Source: Azorinus chamasolen
Lineage: Eukaryota; Mollusca; Bivalvia; Cardiida; Solecurtidae
DNA length: 64,000 nt
Direction: 5' to 3'
Assembly (NCBI GenBank): GCA_963576725.1
Contig: OY755243.1
Span: 41,339,243-41,403,242, forward strand
The position numbers were made by a program, and so were the translations under genes. This document shows, piece after piece, positions 27,379-38,055 of this stretch (position 1 is the first letter of the stretch; each line of letters begins with the position of its first letter). Below the pieces are notes generated by a model that saw nothing but the letters and a program-made list of their open reading frames with translations, made no database searches and was not told the origin of the DNA.

Positions 27379-28357
27379 CACCTGTGGCAGAGAAAAAGTT
27401 ACTTTACTGATATCAGAATGAGATTTAAAAGCACTGACAACATTTAAAGTTATCTAAAGATCTGGCATGAGTATTCAAGTTTACAAGCTTGTCTGTGACG
27501 ACCCTTTCATGTATTTCTATACTATCTACATACATGTATACTGCATAAGTAAATGTGAACTGCATTAAAATTCATGTTAACAAAAGCAAAACAGAAAATA
27601 TCAATCAAACATATCTCCAGAAAACAAAACTTTAAATTTTGCACAGCTACTTACACATTTAATTATTAATTATCCCTTTAGAAAGTTGCAAACCATGAAG
27701 AATCAGTAAAGGGTTACACCATTATTTTGGCACTCCTGTAAAAATCCTGAAATGACAAAAAAAAATAATTCTTGTAAATCACCCATTATATATCTTTTTT
27801 GCCAAAGTTCATAAAGTGATTCTGAATCGAAGCAAACTATAAAAATGTAGGTGAGACATCAGGATAAAACTAGTGCAAAAACTTTAACATTGAAAAGCTG
27901 ATTTTTTTTAATATGCTTAGATATCGACTGATGTATTACTGGATTTAGATATCAATCACATGATTCAGAACTTGGTCGTGCAGTGATAACCCATATACAT
28001 AAAAAAGATCTAGCATGCTACAAAATCAATATTTCTCAAGAATTTTTTTTGTTGCTTTCTTGGATAATTAATCGGTTAAATACTGAAATATTTAATTCAT
28101 TATGATATGATGTAAAAAACAATACATGTGTTTCTGGTGGCCCTACCAAGCATACATTTTCAAAACCAACCATGCATAATTTGTTTTTTTTACCATGGAA
28201 GGAATTCCAGTTGCAAAATGCCAATTGATTTAAAATATTTGGGTTGTGACAGAAATTTACATCTGCTTCATTTTGGCGACTGAAAATTGGTATCAGTACA
28301 GTATACACTGAGCTAAACTGAGCTAAAGCTGGTATAAGAATTCAATGAGTTTAGAAT

Positions 28358-28528
28358 TTAACCCTTTCCTCCAAGAATTTTATGTACGAAATAATAATGT
28401 CATGAATATTAATTAGATTAATTTGATATAATAGCACATGGGCACGGAAAGTTTTGGCCATGACAAAAACTGTAGAATCATATATCTATATTATATCCTA
28501 AGCAAACTGAGCAGACTCTGATCAGACG
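28358..28528 (+). mobile_element. Family A MITE, truncated in the palindrome
   Basis: TTAACCCTTTCCTCCAAGAA to GACTCTGATCAGACG, then unrelated sequence. Confidence 0.7.
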
Positions 28529-28800
28529 TCTGTCTTTATCAACTTTATTAAGTGCTAATGTGTGGCGGCCGTAAAACGTCGCCCCGTACTTCATTCTCAG
28601 TATTGTTATACCTTCTGATCCTTCGAGATCATGAATTTCAGTACTTCTTGTTCTGAAAATTGAATATCGCTTAAGCTGGTGCCAGGGGCGTGAGCAGTGT
28701 TGCACTTTCAATTACTGCTCATGAACAGACTCAATAAAACCGAGTCTGCAATTTTCTCTTTTTGTGTTACAATTTTTGCTTTAGGGGGATAACCACCCTT
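28529..28800 (-). repeat. Unrecognised repeat-like segment with short open frame
   Basis: An open frame (28478-28711, minus) includes ITILRMKYGATFYGRHTLAL, which I do not recognise. The right part holds GACTCAATAAAACCGAGTC, a small hairpin. It abuts a broken MITE, consistent with an inserted or fused repeat. No function assigned. Confidence 0.3.
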
Positions 28801-28817
28801 CAGAATTTATTATATTA

Positions 28818-28880
28818 TATGCATTAGAAAACAAGAAAAGTGACATTATATGCATTAGAAAACAAGAAAAGTGACATTAT
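28818..28880 (+). repeat. Two-copy ~34 bp tandem repeat
   Basis: ATTAGAAAACAAGAAAAGTG with ACATTATATGC is repeated twice exactly head to tail. Confidence 0.8.
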
Positions 28881-28997
28881 GCAGCAGAAAGCAATCATCT
28901 TACTACCTAACACTGTTATCCAATGGCCTCTAAATAAATAAGGATGAAAACTGTTACTTATTTAAGTTACTGACACTGCAATGCAATATGTGATCCC

Positions 28998-29239
28998 TTA
29001 ACCATTCATTTCATGAAATGATTACATCATAATAATTACTAATTTGCATAATTTTTAAAATGGCCTATTCATTGACACATGCAATTTTTGCAAAAGCAGA
29101 AACCTTAGAATCAGATCTAAATTATTTCATAAGCAAACAGTGCAGGCCCTGATCAGGCGGCTCTTATAGGAGTATCTGATCTGGGTCTACTCTGTTTGGA
29201 AAGGCGTTGAAAAGGCATATTTAAGGAGTAAAGGGTTAA
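28998..29239 (+). mobile_element. Family A MITE
   Basis: TTAACCATTCATTTCATGAA...GGAGTAAAGGGTTAA; core GGCGGCTCTTATAGGAGTAT. Confidence 0.8.
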
Positions 29240-29353
29240 TGTAAATATGTTACCTGTTATCTGGCTGCACATATATGTATGCTTTATAGTTCTGTAATGT
29301 TATCTTTACCTGTACCATAGGTGCGAAATACAATCACTCTATATATATATAAT

Positions 29354-30045
29354 TGCTTTCTAGGCGAAATCTCCAATTGGTTTACTATATATCTATCGTA
29401 CACTCACCTTCTATCGAACCTCACCTGTTTATCGAACCTTTCATTTTTTTGTGTTTTTACGCATGCACAAGTGCACACTACGCCATAAAATCATGAGTAC
29501 CGTTGCTTTGTCTGTAAACAACGCCTCGTAGCTTTAAAAACGAAATATACGTCATAAACAGGTCAATACAGTTTATTTTCCGTTCAACTATGCTAAACAT
29601 GAGAAAACTCTTACTACGTTATAGAATATCAACATGAATTGAAAAATGTACCACATTAAAAATGTTTGACAGCTCTGACCCCTTCAGCTTATGCAAAAGT
29701 CGCATGCCCATGATGAAATAACGTGACTATGAGTATTATGTTACAGTAAACAGTTTCTAAAATAAAGGTTCGATAAGCAGGTGAGGTTTTTCTGGCAGCC
29801 ATTTTTGTTTTTGTTATGCGGGTGGTGGGGAACACTGGATTGTTTGGGGATTAATAGATGAGGATAAAAATATTTAATTGTTTCAGGGTATGTATAAAAG
29901 ATTATTTTGAACTGCTGATTTATTTTTTTCTTCAATATTCACAGTAAACGTTTTTTGTTCCTGGTCAAAGGTTAAGAGGTTCGATAGACGGTAAGCCCAT
30001 GCTAATTGTAGGCGATTTCGTCATTAGGCGATTTCTCCAGCACCC
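29354..30045. mobile_element. Motif-array element (TCGAACCT words), tentative
   Basis: Left end GGCGAAATCTCC with CTATCGAACCTCACCTG and TTATCGAACCTTTC. Right end GGTTCGATAGACGG, then GGCGATTTCGTC and GGCGATTTCTCC. A middle word is AGGTTCGATAAGCAGGTGAG. The ends are only partly inverted. The interior is non-coding. Confidence 0.4.
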
Positions 30046-30149
30046 CCAAATCAGTACTGACTTTGGATATAAATAAAAAAAATTCATCTTTTTTTAAAAC
30101 CTTATATGATAACAGGCGCCACAATTCATACATTTAACCTACAATTTAC

Positions 30150-30179
30150 CTTCCATTTTGAAATCTGATCCAATAACAC
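30150..30179 (-). other. Candidate 30 bp upstream microexon of AGL
   Basis: On the minus strand, CTTTCTTTTACAG and GTAAATTG bracket exactly 30 bases, a strong acceptor and a good donor. Joined to exon 1 it keeps the upstream frame open into AGL; a separate ATG inside it would give only a four-codon uORF. It could be a 5' UTR or alternative N-terminal exon, or chance. No promoter is identifiable. Confidence 0.25.
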
Positions 30180-31003
30180 CTGTAAAAGAAAGGAGACCTA
30201 CATGTAGCTGCTGGACTTGTTTCACCTCAGTATTCGCAATAGGGTGTAAAAACAATTGACTTACTTTCTGCAACTAATAAAACATTCTCTTACTGTGCAA
30301 GCCTACAGCAAACAATTTTTCAGCAAATGACAACCGTGCATGAGTGTTGCAAAATCGGAAGGACCATCAGCTGCTGCAAATGGTCGACTGACATTTAAAC
30401 GAACATGTCAAACAATAAACACAATTTAGGTTGAACACTTAATGCCTACATTGATTCAAGTAATCCACTGTCACAGCACGGTGTCTCAATCTGACAGCTG
30501 AACAAGCGACCATGACCTTCTTGCTGCTGGTGAAGGTGAGGAACCAAGGTCGTCCAAATAATTCCCAATACAAGCAGACGACGCGTTGCAAAATCATGAT
30601 TTAAAGACAAGTTTCGAGATGAATCTATTTGTCTATGTATTTTCTTAGACTTGCATTTATTAAACACAATTCATATACGAATAAGAATATACAAAACGGC
30701 CGAAATTTACCTTTTTTCAACGAAAACTTCAGAATTCCCGGAAGTTTATTTTTCTTAACCGGTGTTTCGTTATTCACAATTATTCGTAATTATTGGCCGT
30801 AATTATTAGCCATATTCTTTACTTACTTATTGGCGTGTTACGAGTTATATAGATTATCAACCCTTGTCTCGCTATCACTGACATTAGTCTCATGTGAAAA
30901 CAGTTTGTATCCAGATAAGTAAATGGGCGTCTCATCAGGATCCAAGCTGTTTGACACCCAGTCAATAGTACATATGATCAAAGTGCGTGTGTATGTTTAA
31001 CTC
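30180..31003. other. Non-coding stretch, possible AGL upstream region
   Basis: No MITE and no convincing exon. Codon-like frames (30446-30667 minus) lack similarity to anything I know. It is the longest element-poor interval near the candidate microexon and the best place to look for the AGL promoter, but no core promoter motif is evident. Confidence 0.3.
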
Positions 31004-31130
31004 TTAACCCTTTCCCTCACATCTATTTATAATATACACTTTTTTCACACCTTTGCAAAAAGAGTTATCTCATATCAGACGGATCCTATAGGAGCCGTCT
31101 GACCAGGCTCTGCTTATGAAATTATAACAG
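31004..31130 (-). mobile_element. Family A MITE fragment
   Basis: TTAACCCTTTCCCTCACATC; core CAGACGGATCCTATAGGAGC; cut after CTGCTTATGAAATTA. Confidence 0.65.
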
Positions 31131-31149
31131 ATTTATAATTGATACAGTT

Positions 31150-31258
31150 TATAATGGAATATTAATAGCCTACACGCGATGGCTTGATACTGGTATTATA
31201 CCAATACAAACTATTGTGTGTAGGCTATATAGGGCCTATTGATAATTCCATTATAAAA
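31150..31258. repeat. Imperfect inverted repeat
   Basis: TTTATAATGGAATATTAATA with GCCTACAC on the left is mirrored by GTGTAGGC and TTGATAATTCCATTATAAA on the right. The loop contains ATACTGGTATTATACC. Class unknown; it lies directly beside a family A fragment. Confidence 0.6.
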
Positions 31259-31342
31259 AATATTCAATCGATACATATTCATGATGGCATTTTTCCTTGC
31301 ATAATATGCACGTCGACCTCGTTTAAGCTTTGAGAAACTACT

Positions 31343-31582
31343 TTAACCCTTTCCCTGTTCTATGTTTATTCCAAATTTCAATACCTACTGAATATTCATG
31401 GCCAAAATAGTTATGAAATATGGAAGGTGAAATATTTTAGCCATTTTAGAAAATAAACATATCTATCAAATTCTATTAGCAAACAGAGCAGACCCTGATC
31501 AGACGGCTCCTCTAGGAGCCGTCTGATCTGGGTATACTCTGTTTGCAAATGCGTGAAAACACGTTTATAGGGAAAGGGTTAA
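31343..31582 (+). mobile_element. TTAA-type palindrome MITE, family A2
   Basis: TTAACCCTTTCCCTGTTCTA...GGGAAAGGGTTAA, 240 bp. The stem about 31479-31549 is centred on GACGGCTCCTCTAGGAGCCG. The ends are the cleanest in the window. Confidence 0.9.
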
Positions 31583-31902
31583 TAACCAAGAGTCTAATAT
31601 CTTGTATTCTGATTAGACGTCGATTTACTGTGTGTTTCGTATGGACCAAGCTGTTTGCAATGTTAATAAAGTGTGCTTTTTAGCGTTGAAAGGATTACAA
31701 ACTTGAATAATAGGCCTACATGTAATGTTAACCCGAATCCAACTAAATTACGTCAATAGCAACACGAACATCAAATATAAAGTATTTACCCGCTTTGAAT
31801 TGCTGGCATTAATTACGTAGATCTGCTATTGTTTTAGGTCCACATTGAGTCTTATAATTAGTGTGCGTTCCTTAAATTTCGCTTATAAGTGAAAATAATG
31901 TG

Positions 31903-32149
31903 TGTAATATTCTTTAGTGTTTTATGTTTGTAGTGGTAGTAGTAGTAATGATTATAAGCATCAACTCAAATGAGTATTGTCAAGTGACAAATAAATATGT
32001 AACACAAGCGTGTGAGTTCTACTACTACTTTAATGGTACTCTTAGTTTGAGATCTAATACACAACTGATAAGGTAGGCTACTATCACAGAGGATTAGGGT
32101 AGTAAAGGTATCTATAGTCTGTTTCATATTCTAAGCAGAATACATTACA
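31903..32149 (-). repeat. Gypsy 3' LTR
   Basis: 247 bp, TGTAAT...ATTACA (read on the + strand). It differs from the other LTR at one position by eye (ACTCTTAG here, ACTCTCAG at about 36509). Confidence 0.95.
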
Positions 32150-32163
32150 TCTCCCTGTTTTCA
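32150..32163 (-). other. Polypurine tract
   Basis: The minus strand reads GAAAACAGGGAGA immediately before the 3' LTR, as expected for the plus-strand primer. Confidence 0.8.
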
Positions 32164-32327
32164 AAGAAAGAATTAATCTTAATCTAATTCTGAATAATTC
32201 AATTAACAATAAAATATCAAGTAGCCTCTGCTTCATGCAAATGATCAGCATTACAGTTTCTATATCTCTACAGGTGATCTATGTTTATATAAGTCAAGCT
32301 GCTAATAGCTTTCACTATGTACATTGT

Positions 32328-35300
32328 TTATTTAACCCATTCACTACTGCTGTATCTCTTATTGGTTTGCACTAATCTACCAGATCGTGTTCGATAATTT
32401 TGGGCTGTTTGGCAAGGATCAGGGTCATGTTGAATATTGTGGGAACTAGGTAATTGGTCAGTCTCAGAGCTCTGGGGTACTTTGGAATTTGGCAGATTGT
32501 GTAATTCTGCTGACCTGTTTACTTCTGTTTGCACAGGAAACTGAAGTATGTTTGGAGCAAAGCTGCTTATCTGGGATAATGTTTCCTTGGTTTTATGAAG
32601 TAATCGTCTGTTACGTCTGTACACTGCTCCATTTTCTGTTTGTACCAAGAATGACCTGTCATTAAATACCTGAATAACCTTTGCTGGTTTCCATATTTTA
32701 CCCATTTGGATCCTAACCGAATCATTAAGTTTGAGTTGCGGTAGCTGTCTAGCTGTCTTGTCAAAATAAACTTTTTGTTTAACCTTTGACTTGTTGATTT
32801 TCCTTTTCACTGTATTGGGGTTTACAGTTGTAAGTTTGAGTCTGTCTTTTGCTACCGGCAGTATGGATCTGGTCTGTCTGCCCATGAGTAATTGTGCAAG
32901 AGTATAACCACATTCAAGTGGAGTATTTCTATACTCTAGAATAGCAATGTATGGGTCTGTCTTGCTGTCTTTTGATTTCTGAAAAAGACGCTTTACAGTC
33001 TGCACTGTTCTCTCAGCAAGACCGTTAGACATCGCGTGTAAAGGGCTCGAAGTTCTATGCTCGAATCCCCACTCGCTCACGAATTGTGAAAATAGTTCTG
33101 AAGAGAACTGGGGGCCATTGTCACTGATACAAATGTCTGGGATTCCATTTCTAGAGAAATGAACCTTCAGTTTTCTAATTACAGTCGAGCTTTTCATGTC
33201 TGGAAGCAAGTCAACTTCGAAAAATCTGCTGTAATAGTCTACAGTGACCAAGTAGTCTTTACTGTCTAAAGTAAATATGTCTGCTCCTATTTTCTCATAG
33301 GGTCTGTCAGGCGTGTCATGTGGAACTAATGGTTCTTTTGGATTTGAGTTCCTATATCTCAAACAAGTCTCACACTGTAACACGTGGTCAGTAATGTCTT
33401 TGGTCATGCCTGGCCAAAATATCGCATCTCTTGCGCGGGAAAGTGTTTTCTCTACACCCATGTGACCTACATGAACCGCTGATAAAATCTCTTCTCTCTG
33501 AGAGCTTGGGATAATCAGTTTCTGACCTCTGAAAATCAGATCAGCTTCAACTGATAACTCATCCCTGTGGTTCCAGTACTCTAATATAGACTTGTTACAT
33601 TTACTCCGCATGTCAGGCCAACCTTGGAGTATAGTCTGTTTCAACATTTGCATTTGTCCATTTGTTTGGATAGCATGCCTAATTTTCTCCAAGCGCCTGT
33701 CGGTTACACACAATGTTTGCAGAACTGTGTGTACATGCAAATCTAGTCCTTGAATTATATCAGGATATGTATTGCTCAATGATTGCCTAGACAAACAATC
33801 ACTGATCTGTACATCTTTGCCACTTACGTGTGTGACTTCTAGATCATAAATCTGCATTTGTAAGAGCATTCTCTGCAGTCTGGGAGGGGCGGCTGATAGA
33901 GGTTTCTTCATAATTGCCTCTAAGGGTTTGTGATCAGTACGGACCTTAACCTTGTTTCCGTATGTATACTGATGGAAGCGTTTACATGCAAATAGCATTG
34001 CCAAACATTCTTTCTCAATGACAGCGTAATTCACCTCCGAATCTGTCAGACTTTTGGATGCATATGCTATAGGGCGTCCCTTTTGCATCAAGCAAGCACC
34101 AATTCCGTGCGTTGCTGCATCACACTCTATGGTCAAACTTTCATGTGGATCAAAGTAACCGAGTACAGGTGTACTTGTTATAATAGACTTGACCTTTTTA
34201 AATGCTCTGGTTTGGGGATCGTCCCAAATAAATTCGTTCTCCTGCTTAAGGAGGCTCCTAAGGGGGATCGTGACCTCTGAGAGATTTGGCGCGAATTTGC
34301 ATAAGTAATTGACCATTCCCATGAAGTTTTCAAGCTTCGGGCGGCTATCTGGGATGTCAATGTCAACTATGGCTTGGACTTTGCATGGGTCTGCTTTTAA
34401 GCCGTCGTCTGTGATCAAATGACCGAAAAACGGTACCTCTTTGACACCTATGATGCATTTATTTGGATTGAAACGCACACCTTTTGCACGTGCACGTTCT
34501 AATACATTGTGCAAGCGTTTGTCATGCTCTTGCCGCGTACATCCAAATATCAAAATGTCATCAACAATGGCGGAAACGCCACTCAACCCTTCAAAAGTTT
34601 CATTTACTTTCCTTTGAAAGATATCTTGACTTGACGATATACCAAATGGCAGTCGTAAGAACCGGTATCTACCAAATGGCGTGCTGAATGTAGTCAAGTA
34701 AGAGGATTCCTCGTCTAGTTTTATACTCCAGTATGCATGCGTAATGTCTAAGATACTGAAATAGTTCGCACCTGCTAGCTGTGACGTCACATCGTCAAGC
34801 GTTGGCATTGGGTAGTGCGGTCGTCGTATGCTTTGATTCAAGGCTTTTGGATCCAGACATAGTCGTAATTGACCAGTTTTGGGTTTCTCTACAACAACAA
34901 GAGAGTTCACCCAGTCTGTCGGTTCGTCCACTTTTGTGATTATGTCACAGTCTTTCATACGCTGAAGCTCATCCTTAAGTCGGACTTTCAATGCTTCAGG
35001 CACTCGTCTGGGTGGGTTTACTACAGGCGTAGCATCCGGTTTTAGGTGCAACTTTGCTGTTCCCGGAAGAACCCCAGTACCTTCAAACAATTCATGGTAC
35101 TGTTGCATAACAGTCTGTTTGTCATAGCAACTGTCTACTGTGTATGTCAGCTTTATCAGTCCTAGCTTGACTGATGTTTCAAGGCTAATAAGTGGACTTG
35201 CATTAGTGTCTACAACTTGAAATAATGTCGTGACTGATTTGTCTTTGTACCTACATTGCAGACTTATCTGACCTAGCACAGGTATGTCATTTCCCGTATA

Positions 35301-36185
35301 TGACGTCAATTTTGTAGCTGGAGGGAGTAAAGGGTCTTTAATCTTGAGAGATCTAAAATGCTTCAGCGGAATTATGTTCGCTGAGCTACCAGTGTCAATT
35401 TTGAATTTGATTGGAATTTTCATTGGGCCTAGGGACAAGGGTACAAGGGCACGATCTGTAGATAAAGTGCTTACCGTGTCAATGTTAAATCCCTGAACTT
35501 TGTCTCTAAATTCACAATCATCACTGATACAGTTCACATTGTTTTTGGAATTTCTAGCCCTACAGCAGCTAGAAAAATGGTTGAGTTTGTCACAATTGTA
35601 ACATGTTTTCCCTTTTGCTGGGCACTGTCCAATTTTGTGGTTTCTCATACAATTACCACATTGTTTGTAATGTTCTTGCCCACTCGTTTTCCCTCTGGGT
35701 TTCGTCTTAGCCATGGAATGTCGTCGCTGGCTCATTGTGGTCCTGTGCTCTTGTTGACTCTGGGTAGGTCTGGCTCTGCAGAAGTCTACATCCTTCCCCA
35801 TGGATTTGAGTTGCTCCTGGCTGTACTCGTATGCCTGTGCCATCTGTATGGCCTTCTCTAGCGTTAGATCTTTGCCAATGTTAATCAGCTTTTCGCGGAC
35901 TTTCGAAGAACTAGTCCCGAAAACGATTCTGTCTCTGATTAACTTGTTTTTCTCCGTTTCTGAGAAATCACAGTCTTTGGCGGATAGTTTAAGTCTGGTC
36001 ACAAACACATCTATTGTGTCAGTCCCTTGGATTTCGTTGTTGAATTTGTAACGAGCGAAAATCGGGTTCAATTTCTCGAAATGAATGTCAAGCACTTTAT
36101 TTTCTTCCTCATTCAATGTCCATGTGGCATGAACGTCTCTTCCTCTATCTCCAATCCACAAGTAGATATGAGATTTTCTCTTCAT
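32328..36185 (-). CDS. Gag-pol polyprotein of Ty3/gypsy element
   Basis: 1285 codons without interruption. Gag capsid-like part, then CCHC-type knuckles CGNCMRNHKIGQC and CYNCDKLNHFSSC (about 176-208). Aspartic protease DTGSS (264-268). RT with FSILD (D480) and IVDDILIFG (D542, D543). RNase H with CDAATHGIGACL and TDHKPLEAI (about 688-758). Integrase zinc finger H905/H908 and C938/C941, and catalytic D969, D1022, E1058 (DD35E). Gag and pol are fused in one frame. The first methionine is probably not the true start, because the gag N terminus lies upstream in another frame. Confidence 0.95.
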   Translation of the reverse strand: MKRKSHIYLWIGDRGRDVHATWTLNEEENKVLDIHFEKLNPIFARYKFNNEIQGTDTIDVFVTRLKLSAKDCDFSETEKNKLIRDRIVFGTSSSKVREKLINIGKDLTLEKAIQMAQAYEYSQEQLKSMGKDVDFCRARPTQSQQEHRTTMSQRRHSMAKTKPRGKTSGQEHYKQCGNCMRNHKIGQCPAKGKTCYNCDKLNHFSSCCRARNSKNNVNCISDDCEFRDKVQGFNIDTVSTLSTDRALVPLSLGPMKIPIKFKIDTGSSANIIPLKHFRSLKIKDPLLPPATKLTSYTGNDIPVLGQISLQCRYKDKSVTTLFQVVDTNASPLISLETSVKLGLIKLTYTVDSCYDKQTVMQQYHELFEGTGVLPGTAKLHLKPDATPVVNPPRRVPEALKVRLKDELQRMKDCDIITKVDEPTDWVNSLVVVEKPKTGQLRLCLDPKALNQSIRRPHYPMPTLDDVTSQLAGANYFSILDITHAYWSIKLDEESSYLTTFSTPFGRYRFLRLPFGISSSQDIFQRKVNETFEGLSGVSAIVDDILIFGCTRQEHDKRLHNVLERARAKGVRFNPNKCIIGVKEVPFFGHLITDDGLKADPCKVQAIVDIDIPDSRPKLENFMGMVNYLCKFAPNLSEVTIPLRSLLKQENEFIWDDPQTRAFKKVKSIITSTPVLGYFDPHESLTIECDAATHGIGACLMQKGRPIAYASKSLTDSEVNYAVIEKECLAMLFACKRFHQYTYGNKVKVRTDHKPLEAIMKKPLSAAPPRLQRMLLQMQIYDLEVTHVSGKDVQISDCLSRQSLSNTYPDIIQGLDLHVHTVLQTLCVTDRRLEKIRHAIQTNGQMQMLKQTILQGWPDMRSKCNKSILEYWNHRDELSVEADLIFRGQKLIIPSSQREEILSAVHVGHMGVEKTLSRARDAIFWPGMTKDITDHVLQCETCLRYRNSNPKEPLVPHDTPDRPYEKIGADIFTLDSKDYLVTVDYYSRFFEVDLLPDMKSSTVIRKLKVHFSRNGIPDICISDNGPQFSSELFSQFVSEWGFEHRTSSPLHAMSNGLAERTVQTVKRLFQKSKDSKTDPYIAILEYRNTPLECGYTLAQLLMGRQTRSILPVAKDRLKLTTVNPNTVKRKINKSKVKQKVYFDKTARQLPQLKLNDSVRIQMGKIWKPAKVIQVFNDRSFLVQTENGAVYRRNRRLLHKTKETLSQISSFAPNILQFPVQTEVNRSAELHNLPNSKVPQSSETDQLPSSHNIQHDPDPCQTAQNYRTRSGRLVQTNKRYSSSEWVK

Positions 36186-36309
36186 CTGACTTCTCTTTGA
36201 AAGGACCGTCGTAGATTAATTTCACATGTCTCTGGAATTTCTCCCATGCCTCTGGAAGGTTTGTATGATTCCAGTCCATTTCAGGTGGTTTTATTCCAGC
36301 AAGTTCCAT
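36145..36309 (-). pseudogene. Gag N terminus in a different frame from gag-pol
   Basis: The ATG at 36309 opens 54 codons beginning MELAGIKPPEMDW and containing NLPEAWEKFQRH, a start common among Mag-like gag proteins as I recall them. It ends at a stop at 36145, overlapping the main frame by 41 bases. The main frame carries the continuation (LWIGDRGRDV). This is either a frameshift mutation, a programmed shift, or an assembly error. Confidence 0.75.
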
Positions 36310-36351
36310 TGTTAACACGTGCTCTTGTTATATTGTCCAAAGAAACTCAAG

Positions 36352-36370
36352 TCCTAAAATTCTGACACCA
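36352..36370 (-). other. Primer binding site, tRNA-Leu type
   Basis: Directly after the 5' LTR the minus strand reads TGGTGTCAGAA. It is complementary to the 3' end of animal tRNA-Leu(CAG) (TTCTGACA plus CCA, from memory). Complementarity stops after about 11 bases. Confidence 0.7.
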
Positions 36371-36617
36371 TGTAATATTCTTTAGTGTTTTATGTTTGTA
36401 GTGGTAGTAGTAGTAATGATTATAAGCATCAACTCAAATGAGTATTGTCAAGTGACAAATAAATATGTAACACAAGCGTGTGAGTTCTACTACTACTTTA
36501 ATGGTACTCTCAGTTTGAGATCTAATACACAACTGATAAGGTAGGCTACTATCACAGAGGATTAGGGTAGTAAAGGTATCTATAGTCTGTTTCATATTCT
36601 AAGCAGAATACATTACA
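36371..36617 (-). repeat. Gypsy 5' LTR
   Basis: 247 bp; same ends as the 3' LTR. Contains a TAGTGGTAGTAGTAGTAATG tract and AATAAATATG on the + strand. Confidence 0.95.
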
Positions 36618-36635
36618 ATGTGGGTGGAGATTACA

Positions 36636-36705
36636 ATGATGATGATAATTGTGGTGATAATGATGGTGATAATGATGATGATGATGATAATGATAGTAAC
36701 GGGAT
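36636..36705 (+). repeat. GATAAT/GATGGT microsatellite
   Basis: Imperfect GATGATGATAATGGTGATAA repeats just outside the right LTR. Confidence 0.8.
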
Positions 36706-37010
36706 TGGTTTTTATATGTTTGTTTGGACAAAAATTATTTAAGTTTAAAATATATGCAATAGAACAATGATATATCGACTAGTCGACTGTAAAACTATTA
36801 CAAAATCATTATAACTTAGCCTACATTGATTCTGAAACAAGTAGCGAAACGAAATAACTGTTTTATCTGTGTTTGTCAGTCTTTAAGTTTCAATCTGTCT
36901 TTGCATGCTTTTTGAGTGTCATTGTCTGGCTATGCGTCCCAAAATATCACAATCAGTGTTTTATCAAATAGTCAAGTTGTTGAAACTGATAGCATACATT
37001 TATTGAGATG

Positions 37011-38055
37011 TACAGGGTGTCCCAGAAAAAATGCAACCCAATTTCAATTCCTTATTACTCTAAATCTATTCAACCGATATAAAAGTTTTATATACCAGTT
37101 TTTAGGTACAACAGTGGTTCACATTTGTGTAAAATTACAGCTTCAATGCTTTTATACATTTTGAGATATTGCGTAAATACTGAAGGTACCCTGTTTTCAC
37201 TTTTCCCAGAAATAAGATTATGGATATGATAAGTACATTTGAAAATAATTTGGCAGTTTATCTCATTTATCTCATTTATTCATCACAAAATGTGTCACCA
37301 ATGTTTATTAAAACAAATTACCTTGAAAAAAGTAAAGTTCTGTAATACACTTGTAAAATATTACATTTAGTGGAAAATATTAACAGCTTAATAATTCCAT
37401 CTAATGTGATCTCATTTAATACATTTGTATCACAGAAATACTAAAGTAATACGTTATCAACTGTTCAAGAAAATCAATCAATAAATTATGGTTCAAGTGA
37501 TTATTATTTCAACAAGTACTGCAATACTGTTCAAAAGATAATCTGTTTTGAGAGTCCTACCAATGAAACGACTCCATATTTTCATTGACTGCTTAACACT
37601 TTGAGAATTGTTTGTATTCTCTGAACATATGCAATAAGATAAAATATGTATCTGTTTATCTGTGCACAAAGTGTACGAGCCTGAATTATTCGTTAAAAAC
37701 TAAAAGTACCGTAAAAGTGGAATATTTAATACTATGATATGACAAAAGTCATCAACACACATGTAAGTATTATTCTGGGTACAAAACGGGTTGTATTGGT
37801 TATCCGCTAAACAATATACCATCAACAGGGTCAATATGTGACGAAAATCCAATTTCTGGGAAAAGTGAAAACAGGGTGCCTTCAGTATTTACGCAGTATC
37901 TCAAAATCTAAACAAGCATTTAAGCTGTAATTTTACACAAATGTGAACCACTGCTTTACCTAAAAAAACTGGTATACAATACTTTTCCATCAGTTAAATA
38001 GATTGAGAGTAATAGGAAATTGAAAATGGGTTGCATTTTTCTGGGACACCCTGTA
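37011..38055. mobile_element. Mariner-like foldback element, long TIRs
   Basis: TACAGGGTGTCCCAGAAAAA at 37011 and its inverse ending 38055. Arms stay inverted for about 200 bp each (GTATTTACGCA, CCTGTTTTCACTTTTCCCAG). The middle is AT-rich with no transposase. ACAGGGTGTCCCA ends are typical of Tc1/mariner; TA target. Confidence 0.85.

Larger units (their letters stand above)
31898..36622 (-). mobile_element. Complete young Ty3/gypsy LTR retrotransposon with ATGTG target duplication
   Basis: LTRs at 31903-32149 and 36371-36617, flanked by ATGTG at 31898-31902 and 36618-36622. Internal region: primer binding site, gag, a 1285-codon gag-pol frame and polypurine tract, all on the minus strand. 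No env frame. The pol order (protease, RT, RNase H, integrase) is Ty3/gypsy. Resemblance to K02A2.6-like proteins suggests the Mag lineage (inference). Confidence 0.96.

Noticed and set aside
30446..30667. Minus-strand ORF considered as AGL first exon
   Set aside because: The only convincing donor there (GTGAAGGTGAGG) is on the + strand and the translation matches nothing known.
34083..36051. Plus-strand ORFs within the gypsy element
   Set aside because: Antisense shadows of the gag-pol frame.
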